NCBI RefSeq assembly: GCF_008710155.1
Contig: NZ_VYPZ01000004.1
Span: forward strand, 1 to 64,000
DNA length: 64,000 nucleotides
Direction of reading: 5' to 3'
DNA from: Sphingobium limneticum
GTDB lineage: Bacteria; Pseudomonadota; Alphaproteobacteria; Sphingomonadales; Sphingomonadaceae
Every line of letters begins with the position of its first letter. The stretch's first letter is position 1. Below are positions 17,437 to 24,304 of this stretch, piece after piece. Position numbers and translations under genes: made by a program. Below the pieces are notes generated by a model, which worked only from the letters and a program-made list of their open reading frames with translations, was not told the origin of the DNA and searched no databases.

Positions 17437-17858
17437 CAGGCGTCTGCCTGCCGGGCGGCGTCGGCAATGGCTTCGAAGCCGAGGCGGATCGAGGCGTGAC
17501 GGGCGGGATAGCCGCGCGCCGGGGCCAGCACGGCAAGGCCGGGCCAGAAGTCGAGATCTTCGCTCGTCCCCGCCAGATAGGCGGCGAGCTTGTCGCGGGC
17601 GTCGGCCAGTTCGTCTGCTGTCAGGCCGATCGCATGGCCGGCCATCAGGGCCGCCGATGCTTGTCCGAGCGCGCAGGCCTTTACGTCCAGCCCCATGTCG
17701 GACAGGCGGCCGCCTGTCATCTGCACATCCGCCGTCACCCGCGATCCGCAGGTGGGGGATCGCTTCTCCACGCTGGCCTGCGGGTCGGGCAGACGCTGGT
17801 GATGCGGGATGCTGGCCGCGAGCCGCAATATGTCCTTGTTATAGAGGGGGGCGTTCAT
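17436..17858 (-). CDS. Iron-sulfur cluster scaffold-like protein (NifU N-terminal family)
   Basis: About 140 residues, starting at MNAPLYNKD (17858). The frame is open further upstream but runs through a dispersed repeat, so the longer form is unlikely. It belongs to the IscU/SufU/NifU-N scaffold family: the first cysteine is in SPTCGSRV and the second in KACALGQAS. The usual third ligand cysteine near the C-terminus is absent: the stretch reads YPARHASIRLGFEA. This matches a subgroup I recall from other alphaproteobacteria, so it may serve as a carrier or accessory rather than a full scaffold. It overlaps the antiporter gene by one base. Confidence 0.82.
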   Translation of the reverse strand: MNAPLYNKDILRLAASIPHHQRLPDPQASVEKRSPTCGSRVTADVQMTGGRLSDMGLDVKACALGQASAALMAGHAIGLTADELADARDKLAAYLAGTSEDLDFWPGLAVLAPARGYPARHASIRLGFEAIADAARQADA

Positions 17859-17970
17859 GCCGACCATGTAGGGCAGGATGGAGGCGGGGTGAAGGCGGCG
17901 AATGACGATGTGAGAAAATAGACGGCATCGGTCCACTTTCTGGCCTGTAATAGCGCGGACCGATATAGGC

Positions 17971-18037
17971 GTTCCCCGGCGAAGGCCGGGGTCCAGCGCA
18001 GGGACCTGGAACTGGACCCCGGCCTTCGCCGGGGAAC
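17971..18037. repeat. Dispersed palindromic repeat, copy 2
   Basis: A complete 67-base copy: it starts GTTCCCCGGCGAAGGCCGGG and ends with the inverted CCGGCCTTCGCCGGGGAAC, around a spacer of about 15 bases. It lies in the divergent gap between the scaffold gene and the DUF188 gene. Confidence 0.9.
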
Positions 18038-18125
18038 GCACCGTCGGTTCGGGCGGGGCATTATCCTTTTGCGATTAGCAGCCGAGCCATTGTCTCAACC
18101 TGCCACCCGGCCTATCGCCCACCCC

Positions 18126-18581
18126 ATGAAGATATTGGTCGATGCCGATGCCTGCCCCGTGAAGGAGGAGATCTACAAGGTCGCCTGGCGGCATGAAATT
18201 CCTGTGACGATCGTGAGCAACAGCCCGATCCGCATTCCCGCGCACCCGCTGCTGGACCGGGTGGTGGTGAGCGACGGCTTCGATGCGGCGGACGATTGGA
18301 TCGCCGAGCGGGCGGATGGCGGGTCGGTGTGCATCACTGCCGATATCTTGCTGGCGGACCGGTGCCTGAAGGCCGGCGCGGTGGTGATCGCGCCCAATGG
18401 CAAGCCGTTCACCCTGAGTTCGATCGGCGCGGCGGTGGCGACGCGGGCGATCATGGCGGACCTGCGCGCAGGGGCCGTGGGTGATCCGATCGGCGGGCCG
18501 CCGCCATTCGGCAAGGTCGATCGATCGCGCTTTCTTCAGGCGCTGGACGAGGCGCTGGTGCGTCTGAAGCGGGGGCGGTGA
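18126..18581 (+). CDS. YaiI/YqxD family protein (DUF188, PIN-like)
   Basis: A 151-residue protein of the UPF0178/DUF188 family. The diagnostic N-terminus MKILVDADACPVK carries the two acidic residues expected of a PIN-like nuclease fold. It is followed by SDGFDAADDWIAE and by CITADILLADRCL. The biochemical role is not established. An in-frame upstream start at 18069 would add a proline/alanine stretch and is not supported by the family. Its stop overlaps the next gene's ATG by one base, so the two are co-translated. Confidence 0.9.
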   Translation: MKILVDADACPVKEEIYKVAWRHEIPVTIVSNSPIRIPAHPLLDRVVVSDGFDAADDWIAERADGGSVCITADILLADRCLKAGAVVIAPNGKPFTLSSIGAAVATRAIMADLRAGAVGDPIGGPPPFGKVDRSRFLQALDEALVRLKRGR

Positions 18582-19753
18582 TGGCCGAATATGATGCAAT
18601 AATTCTTGGCGCAGGCGCCGCCGGGATGATGTGCGCAGCGACCGCCGGGCAGCGGGGCAAGCGCGTGCTGCTGGTCGATCATGCCGAAGCGGTGGGCAAG
18701 AAGATCCTGATTTCCGGTGGTGGGCGGTGCAATTTCACCAATGTCCACACCGCTGCCGATCGTTACCTTTCGGCCAATCCGCATTTCGCCAAGTCGGCGC
18801 TGGGACGCTACACGGCCCAGGATTTCATCGGGCTGGTCGATCGCTATGGCATCGCCTGGCATGAAAAGACGCTGGGGCAGCTATTTTGCGACGGGTCGGC
18901 AAAGCAGATCGTCGCGATGCTTTCGGAGGAATGCACCAAGGGCGACGTGACGCTGGCCTTGGGGCAGGCGGTTGCCGATGTCGACCATGGCGATGGCCTC
19001 TATCGGGTGACGATCGGCGGCACGGTGCATCGCGCGCCGGCGATGGTGCTGGCGACCGGCGGGCCGTCCATCCCCAAGATGGGGGCGACCGGCTTTGCCT
19101 ATGATGTGGCGCGGCATTTCGGCCTCTCCATCGTGCAGCCCCGCCCGGCGCTGGTGCCCTTCACTTTGGGGCCGGAGGAGCAGTTGTTCCAGTCGCTCTC
19201 GGGCGTGTCGGCCGATGTCGAGGTGCGGTGGAACAAGACGCGCTTTCGCGAGGCGGCCTTGTTCACGCATCGCGGGCTGTCCGGGCCGGCGATGTTACAG
19301 ATATCTTCCTATTGGCTGCATCGCACGGCCATTCAGGTGAATTTCCTGCCGGATCGGGCGGCGGACTGGTTGCTGGCCGAAAAGGCGGAGCGGCCGCGCA
19401 CTAGTCTGCGTCGGGTGCTGGCGCAGGCGCTGACCGAGCGGTTGGCCGATGCGCTGCTGGAGCGGATCGAGGTGCAGGGGGAAATGGGTGCGCTGACCGA
19501 CAAGGCGCTGCGGCAGGTGGGGACGCGGCTCAGCGATTGGGCGTTCGCGCCGTCGGGTACGGAAGGCTATGCCAAGGCCGAGGTGACGGTGGGCGGGATC
19601 GCCACCGCCGGCCTTTCGTCGCGCACGATGGAGGCGGCCAAGGTGCCGGGGCTCTATGCGATCGGCGAGGCGGTGGACGTCACCGGATGGCTGGGCGGCT
19701 ATAATTTCCAATGGGCCTGGGCCAGTGGCGTAGCGGCCGGGCAGGCGGTTTGA
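18581..19753 (+). CDS. HI0933/YhiN family FAD-dependent oxidoreductase
   Basis: A 390-residue flavoprotein. The N-terminal Rossmann motif is IILGAGAAGMMCA (about residues 7-19), followed by the family signature ISGGGRCNFTN. The C-terminal FAD contact reads AIGEAVDVTGWLGGYNFQWA. The physiological substrate is unknown, although some members of the family (BaiN-like) reduce bile-acid intermediates. The ATG at 18581 is preferred to the GTG one codon earlier. The stop codon lies inside the left arm of a 158-base inverted-end element, so the last codons may be repeat-derived. Confidence 0.9.
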   Translation: MAEYDAIILGAGAAGMMCAATAGQRGKRVLLVDHAEAVGKKILISGGGRCNFTNVHTAADRYLSANPHFAKSALGRYTAQDFIGLVDRYGIAWHEKTLGQLFCDGSAKQIVAMLSEECTKGDVTLALGQAVADVDHGDGLYRVTIGGTVHRAPAMVLATGGPSIPKMGATGFAYDVARHFGLSIVQPRPALVPFTLGPEEQLFQSLSGVSADVEVRWNKTRFREAALFTHRGLSGPAMLQISSYWLHRTAIQVNFLPDRAADWLLAEKAERPRTSLRRVLAQALTERLADALLERIEVQGEMGALTDKALRQVGTRLSDWAFAPSGTEGYAKAEVTVGGIATAGLSSRTMEAAKVPGLYAIGEAVDVTGWLGGYNFQWAWASGVAAGQAV

Positions 19754-19902
19754 AATTCAGCCCATGCGGGCCTGCAAAGCGAGCTTTTCTGCGCTCCGTG
19801 CTCACGTACTTGAAGTACGCTGCGCTCCGGTGCTCAAAAATCACGCTTTTAGCTAACGCTGGCCGTCGGCTCGGCTCCACCTGAACTGAATTTCAAAACC
19901 GC
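19745..19902. repeat. 158-base inverted-end element between convergent genes
   Basis: The left end GCGGTTTGAAATTCAG (19745-19760) is an almost perfect inverted copy of the right end CTGAATTTCAAAACCGC (19886-19902). The interior holds TGCGCTCCG-type repeats around a CGTACTTGAAGTACG palindrome. The left end covers the stop codon of the HI0933 gene. It contains no ORF of note and looks like a miniature mobile or structural repeat. Confidence 0.7.
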
Positions 19903-19916
19903 CCGGCCTTTGTTGT

Positions 19917-20663
19917 TTACCGCCCCGTCATGGCCCGTGCGTTGGCCAGGAAGGTGCGGCCGATGCGGATTTCGCCGCCGTCGGTGAGGGCCGCGAACCA
20001 CACGCCGCTGCCGTCGTGGCGCAGGCGGGCGATATGGTCGCGGCGCACGATATGGCTGCGGTGCAGGCGGACGAATTGCTGCGGGTCCAGCCGTTCCTCC
20101 AGGCTGCTAATCGTCTGGTGCAGCAGATAGCTGTGGGCGCCGACATGCAGGCGCATATAGTCGCGTTCCGCTTCGATCCGGTCGATCTGGTCGGTGGCGA
20201 TGCGGATCAGTTCGGACCGGTGCGGCACCCAGAATTCCTCCGCCCATTCAGGGCTGGGTTCGCTGGTGATGGCGGGCGCGTCGCTGTTGGACTGGTTGCG
20301 CAGCGCGGCTTCGACCCGGTCGACCGCGCGGGTCAGCCGGTCGTGGGCGACGGGCTTTAACATATAGTCGACGGCGGCCAGGTCGAACGCCTCGACCGCG
20401 AACCCCTCGAACGCGGTGACGAAGATGACGGCGGGGCGGATGCCCATGCGGCCGACGGCGCGGGCGACGCCGATCCCGTCGAGCAAGGGCATGGCGATAT
20501 CGAGCAGCACGAGGTCGGGCTTCAACCCCTCTATCAGGCGGAGCGCGGCTTCGCCATCGGTGGCGGTGCCGACCAGCGCGATGCGTGGTTCGCGGGCGCA
20601 GAGCATCTGGAGCCGTTCGACGGCGAGCGGTTCGTCATCGACGATCATGGTGCGTATAGACAT
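19917..20663 (-). CDS. LytTR-family response regulator
   Basis: About 248 residues. The receiver domain (1-120) begins IRTMIVDDEPLAVERL and has the phospho-acceptor aspartate in LVLLDIAMP. The C-terminal half is a LytTR DNA-binding domain (RSELIRIATDQIDRIEAERDY onward, ending RIGRTFLANARA), which binds short direct repeats in promoters. I use the ATG at 20663, five bases after the kinase stop. A TTG at 20675 would overlap it. It forms an operon with the LytS-like kinase upstream. The target genes are unknown. Confidence 0.92.
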   Translation of the reverse strand: MSIRTMIVDDEPLAVERLQMLCAREPRIALVGTATDGEAALRLIEGLKPDLVLLDIAMPLLDGIGVARAVGRMGIRPAVIFVTAFEGFAVEAFDLAAVDYMLKPVAHDRLTRAVDRVEAALRNQSNSDAPAITSEPSPEWAEEFWVPHRSELIRIATDQIDRIEAERDYMRLHVGAHSYLLHQTISSLEERLDPQQFVRLHRSHIVRRDHIARLRHDGSGVWFAALTDGGEIRIGRTFLANARAMTGR

Positions 20664-20668
20664 GCGCG

Positions 20669-21778
20669 TCAGCAACCCCGGCGGATGATGGGCAAGGTGA
20701 GTAGGACGGAGAAACCGTCCCCTTCGCGCGGACCATAAACGATGCGGCCCTGATCGCCAAAGCGGGCGGTCAGCCGGTCGCGCACATTGACCAGGCCGAT
20801 GCCGCTGCCGGCGTCCGCGTCGCTGGGCGGATTGTCGCCATCGTCGGTCACGGCGATGTGGATGAGGTCGCCATCCTCCCGCGCGGTGATGGTGATGGTC
20901 ACGGGACTAGAGGTGCGGGATACCCCATATTTGATCGCATTTTCGACCAGGGGCTGCAGGATGAGGCCGGGGACGCAGGCATTCATCAGCGCGGGTGGAA
21001 TGTCGATCACCGTGCTCAGCCGGTCGGGGAAACGGACCGCCTCGATGTCCAGATAGAGTTTCTGGAGATGGACTTCCTCCTCCAGCGGGACGTCGTCGAG
21101 CGGGTCGCCGGTCAGGCTGGTGCGGTAGAAGTTGGAGAGCGACATGATCATCTGCTCGGCATCGTCCGGCTTATTGCGCATGACCAGGGTGGAAAGCGAG
21201 TTCAACGTGTTGAACAGGAAATGCGGGTTCACCTGATAGCGCAGGGATCGCAGCTCGGCCTGCTGCGCGGCGCGTTCCAGCCGGGCGGCGCGGCGTTCGG
21301 TGCGGTGCGCTTCGCTGGCGTAGGAGAGGGCGAGATAGAGGCCGGCCCAGGCGGCGAGGAAGAAATAGCGCGTCATCGCATCTTCGACGATGGAGATCAG
21401 CACATAGCCTTCCTCGATCGCCTTCTTCTTCATTTCCGCGTCGGGAAAGAGGCTGATCGGATCATAGACGTTGAAGATATAATAGTTGGCCGCCGCCATG
21501 GCGAGCGCGAAGGGCGCGGCGAGCGAGAAGGCGGCGACGAAGCGGACCGCCAGCGGCTTATAGTCGAACCGGCGCAGCGCCAGATAGAGGATCCAGGTGA
21601 CGATGATGCCGATCACCGCCACGACCATGCGGCGGGCCGCCATTTCCCACTGCGCGTCGAAGCCGACGACGATGGCGCGCAGGGTCACGATGATGGTGTA
21701 GAAGAACCAGAAGCCCAGAATCGAATAGAGCGCGATCGACGGCGCAACGCCGCGATCGTCTTCGGGAAGATCAGTCAT
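20669..21778 (-). CDS. LytS/YehU-type sensor histidine kinase
   Basis: A 369-residue membrane kinase partnered with the adjacent LytTR regulator. About four N-terminal helices lie within residues 15-165, without a large periplasmic domain. They are followed by a His-kinase domain of the PF06580 type with the phospho-histidine in YQVNPHFLFNTLNSLS, and then by an HATPase domain (LVENAIKYGV, DDGDNPPSDADAGSGIGLVNV). The lack of a sizeable sensory domain suggests sensing within the membrane. It is divergent from a small acidic protein gene. Confidence 0.92.
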   Translation of the reverse strand: MTDLPEDDRGVAPSIALYSILGFWFFYTIIVTLRAIVVGFDAQWEMAARRMVVAVIGIIVTWILYLALRRFDYKPLAVRFVAAFSLAAPFALAMAAANYYIFNVYDPISLFPDAEMKKKAIEEGYVLISIVEDAMTRYFFLAAWAGLYLALSYASEAHRTERRAARLERAAQQAELRSLRYQVNPHFLFNTLNSLSTLVMRNKPDDAEQMIMSLSNFYRTSLTGDPLDDVPLEEEVHLQKLYLDIEAVRFPDRLSTVIDIPPALMNACVPGLILQPLVENAIKYGVSRTSSPVTITITAREDGDLIHIAVTDDGDNPPSDADAGSGIGLVNVRDRLTARFGDQGRIVYGPREGDGFSVLLTLPIIRRGC

Positions 21779-21924
21779 GATGCCTGTCTACGCCGGGGGG
21801 CGGCGAAAGTCTTTAGGCGCCCGTGTTGCTGGTCGAACTGGCGGCGGTGTTGGTCGAAGGGGCGGCGGGCGGAACCGCGCTGCCGGGCCGTCCGTTGATC
21901 CTGCGAAACCAGAGGAGAGAGACG

Positions 21925-22143
21925 ATGACGGACAAGCAGAAGGATGTGCGTCCGAACAGCCGCGAAGAGGCGGGCGACGAGCGGGCAAGCGACGCGCAGG
22001 ACCATGTGCTGCACCCCGATGAGAAGCGCGACGAGAGTCTGAAGGATTCGATGGACGCGTCCGACCCGCCATCGACCGCCAAGCCCGGTGACAAGGGCGA
22101 TCCGGTGCCGTCTTCGGGCTTCAGCGCGGGCGAGGACCGATAG
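21925..22143 (+). CDS. Small hydrophilic, probably disordered protein
   Basis: 72 residues, very rich in Asp, Glu, Lys, Ser and Pro and lacking hydrophobic core residues, so probably unstructured. The ATG at 21925 has AGAGGAGAGA just before it. The C-terminal part LKDSMDASDPPSTAKPG followed by PSSGF resembles a short motif that I recall from small sphingomonad proteins of unknown role. No fold or function can be assigned. It is divergent from the LytS-like kinase and is followed by a hairpin with a T-run. Confidence 0.7.
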   Translation: MTDKQKDVRPNSREEAGDERASDAQDHVLHPDEKRDESLKDSMDASDPPSTAKPGDKGDPVPSSGFSAGEDR

Positions 22144-22173
22144 CTCCCTCCGAAACGATATGCTATCCTGACA

Positions 22174-22207
22174 GGCGGAAGAGCGACAAAGCGCCGCCCC
22201 CTTTTTT
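22174..22207 (+). terminator. Possible terminator of the small acidic protein gene
   Basis: GGCGG and CCGCC arms are separated by 15 bases and followed by CCC and seven T residues. The stem is short but the T-run is strong. Confidence 0.45.
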
Positions 22208-22226
22208 TGAGAGGAGTATGCCATCC

Positions 22227-22481
22227 ATGCCGACATCCACCACCCCCGCCATCGAACGTATCGCCCGTGTGCTGGCCGGTCGTCAGTTGAGCCTGAACGG
22301 GGGCGGGCATGATCTGCATGCGGCCGGCGCGGTGGACGCCGCCTGGCCGGACCATGTGGACGATGCCTATGCCATTCTCCATACGTTGCGGGAACCGGAC
22401 GCGCAGATGGCGCAGGCCGGCGATGTGGCCGTGTGGCGCGCGATGATCGGCGCCGTACTGGAGCGGCGGGCGGGCGCCTGA
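22227..22481 (+). CDS. Hypothetical protein, 84 residues
   Basis: No family recognised. The mixed helical sequence contains IERIARVLAGRQLSLNG and AYAILHTLREPDAQMAQAGD and ends in a basic helix. It looks like a small soluble helical protein. GAGGAG lies ten bases before the ATG at 22227. An in-frame ATG at 22218 is too close to it. Codon use is typical of the surrounding genes, with GC-rich third positions, which supports real coding. It is flanked by other short unknown genes on the same strand. Confidence 0.62.
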   Translation: MPTSTTPAIERIARVLAGRQLSLNGGGHDLHAAGAVDAAWPDHVDDAYAILHTLREPDAQMAQAGDVAVWRAMIGAVLERRAGA

Positions 22482-22536
22482 ACCCGACGGGGTGGCTGGT
22501 CTTGGCTGCCCCTAACCGCTAAAGCGCGGCGGGCCG

Positions 22537-22896
22537 ATGCTGAAGATCAAGATCCAGATTTATTGCGGCGACCAGATCGCCATGGGGCCGGGCAAGGCCG
22601 ACCTGCTCGACGCAATTGCGGCCGAAGGGTCGATATCGGCAGCCGGGCGGAAGCTGGGCATGAGTTATCGGCGCTGCTGGCTGCTGGTCGATGTGATGAA
22701 CCGTTGTTGGGCCGAACCGCTGGTCGCGACGTCGAGCGAGGGCGCGCAGTTGACCGAGAGTGGCGTTGCAATCCTGACGGCCTATCGCGGGTTGCAGGCG
22801 AACATGGACGGGATCAGCACGCAGGGTGCAGTAGCGCTGGAACGGCAGTTGCGAGACGTGCCGCTGGAGGCGCAAGTCGCTCCGTCGCATAGATAA
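22537..22896 (+). CDS. Stand-alone ModE-type winged-helix regulator
   Basis: A 119-residue protein matching only the N-terminal DNA-binding half of molybdate regulator ModE. The sequence DLLDAIAAEGSISAAGRKLGMSYRRCW is the typical LysR-like helix-turn-helix of ModE, followed by a wing. The molybdate-binding TOBE domains of full ModE (about 260 residues) are absent. Such short forms are known as molybdenum-associated or general HTH proteins. No mod or moa genes are nearby, so the signal and targets are open. The gene stands alone and is preceded by 55 bases of leader. Confidence 0.82.
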   Translation: MLKIKIQIYCGDQIAMGPGKADLLDAIAAEGSISAAGRKLGMSYRRCWLLVDVMNRCWAEPLVATSSEGAQLTESGVAILTAYRGLQANMDGISTQGAVALERQLRDVPLEAQVAPSHR

Positions 22897-22943
22897 TCTT
22901 TCGGTAATGCCTGTTCGGCATGGAGAGCGGCGGAGGCTTTCCC

Positions 22944-23306
22944 ATGTACGACATCCGATTCCGCCACGACATCAATCTGCTCGACATCGCCTGGCACGGC
23001 CAGTTCACCAGCGAGGGCGTCGCCGCCTATGCCCGTGAGGTGAAGGCGCGATTCGTGGCCGAAGGGTTCGTGCCCGGCTATCTGCTGCGGATGGACATGA
23101 GCGGCAGCGCAGTGCAGCCACAGGATGCGGTCGCGGCATTCCGCGAGCATCTGGGCGATGGGCTGTTCCCGCGCGCATCGCGGATCGCCATCGTCACCCC
23201 CAGCATCATCGCCACCATGCAGGTGCGGCGGGAAATGACGCAGGATTATATGCGGATCTTCGCGAACGCCGACGAGGCGCTGGCGTGGTTGCTGGGGCAA
23301 GGGTAG
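22944..23306 (+). CDS. Hypothetical protein, STAS/SpoIIAA-like fold suspected
   Basis: 120 residues starting MYDIRFRHDINLLDI. GGAGG is seven bases before the ATG at 22944, and an in-frame start at 22920 is less well supported. The pattern of a strand-forming N-terminus (LDIAWHGQFTSEGVAAYAREV), a strand with YLLRMDMSGS, and a late helix with ANADEALAWLLG is like SpoIIAA/STAS-type proteins that measure a host response. This is a fold guess only. No kinase or phosphatase partner is adjacent. Confidence 0.6.
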   Translation: MYDIRFRHDINLLDIAWHGQFTSEGVAAYAREVKARFVAEGFVPGYLLRMDMSGSAVQPQDAVAAFREHLGDGLFPRASRIAIVTPSIIATMQVRREMTQDYMRIFANADEALAWLLGQG

Positions 23307-23359
23307 GCGCGCGCGAGCGCGAGTGATGCCGGGACGTGATGAACCGATCCATTGGCAGC

Positions 23360-23425
23360 GTTCCCCGGCGCAGGCCGGGGTCCAGTTGAGAGCTTGGAAC
23401 TGGGCCCCGGCCTACGCCGGGGAAC
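23360..23425. repeat. Dispersed palindromic repeat, copy 3
   Basis: A 66-base copy with arms GTTCCCCGGCGCAGGCCGGG and CCGGCCTACGCCGGGGAAC around a spacer of about 15 bases. It lies just downstream of the preceding 120-residue protein gene. Confidence 0.9.
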
Positions 23426-23698
23426 GGATTGTCTTCTCACATCAATGTTTTTTGATATGAGACAGCGAGTTGGGCAACGTAGAAGCAGGACATGTGTGAT
23501 ATTAGTTGGCTAACTAACCATATTGATGATCATGATATTCATGCCTTTCAACGGCCTGTCGCAGTCACGAAAGTTTCATGTTGCGCCGCAAAAAGAAATC
23601 TGGTCCGTTGTGAACAGCGGTGGAACAGGCGCTTAAGCCTTCGGTAACCATAGAGGGCGCATGTTCCATCCTACGACTTCAAGTCGGAGGGCATGAAC
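23426..23698. other. AT-rich intergenic region with a stem-loop
   Basis: This stretch is much less GC-rich than its surroundings. It contains an imperfect 11-base stem at 23435-23462 (TCTCACATCAA / TTGATATGAGA, one mismatch) and an ATGATCATGATATTCATG stretch near 23525-23542. No ORF has a convincing start. It probably holds the promoter of the following gene and perhaps the end of the preceding transcript. I see no defined regulator site. Confidence 0.5.
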
Positions 23699-24247
23699 AT
23701 GGGTACGAGTGCAAGACCGGCGGATGGGGCGATCACCCTGGCGGAACTGCGTGAATTCGCGAGCTTCCCGTCTGCCACGCAACGCTATATTCGCCGATCG
23801 CTGGATATCGGGCTGCATCGCCGCGACGCGATGAAGCTGTGGTCCCGCGACATGGTGGAGGAAGCGTCGATCCGCGCGCAGGCGCGCATCTACGGGCGGC
23901 TGGACGAGATCAAGGCGCGCGTGCCCGATGACAGCGGCCTGGAACAGGTGGAGCCGTTCATGGCGCCGCTGGTGACCATTTCCGCCTTCGACCTGGGGCA
24001 GGATCGATTGAGCAGCTTTTCCGCCTATCGCTTCCTGTACGAACGGCTGCTGGGCGCGGGGTCGCGGCCCTGGTTGCCCGGCGCCTTCTGTGCCGCCGCC
24101 AGCCTGCCGCATCTGCATCCCGAAAAGCGGCGCGCGCTGCTTCAGTCGATCAGCGAAGCGGCGGCAACGGCGGTGGGCTGGTCCAACCGCGAACCGACCT
24201 TCTACCCCGAATGGGTGGAAAAGGTGGATCTGTCCAAGGCGAATTGA
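23699..24247 (+). CDS. Conserved-looking hypothetical protein, 182 residues
   Basis: No family recognised. The protein is soluble and mixed in composition, with ITLAELREFASFPSATQRYIRRSLD near the N-terminus, a helix-rich middle and a C-terminal EWVEKVDLSKAN. No signal peptide or membrane segment is seen. The ATG at 23699 is chosen because GGAGG lies eight bases upstream. The ATG two codons earlier is too near it. It sits behind an unusually AT-rich leader and ends in a strong bidirectional terminator, so it is its own unit. Confidence 0.65.
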   Translation: MGTSARPADGAITLAELREFASFPSATQRYIRRSLDIGLHRRDAMKLWSRDMVEEASIRAQARIYGRLDEIKARVPDDSGLEQVEPFMAPLVTISAFDLGQDRLSSFSAYRFLYERLLGAGSRPWLPGAFCAAASLPHLHPEKRRALLQSISEAAATAVGWSNREPTFYPEWVEKVDLSKAN

Positions 24248-24265
24248 GCCGGACCATCATGGCTG

Positions 24266-24304
24266 AAAAGGCCGCGCGAAGTGGGGGCTTCGCGTGGCCT
24301 TTTT
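24266..24304. terminator. Bidirectional rho-independent terminator
   Basis: AAAAGGCCGCGCGAAG and CTTCGCGTGGCCTTTTT form a long stem around a TGGGGG loop, with T-runs on both strands. It serves the hypothetical gene on the plus strand and the MFS gene on the minus strand. Confidence 0.85.

Noticed and set aside
21823..21924. 34-residue N-terminal extension of the small acidic protein
   Set aside because: The extension is hydrophobic and lacks a ribosome-binding site, whereas AGAGGAGAGA sits directly before the ATG at 21925.
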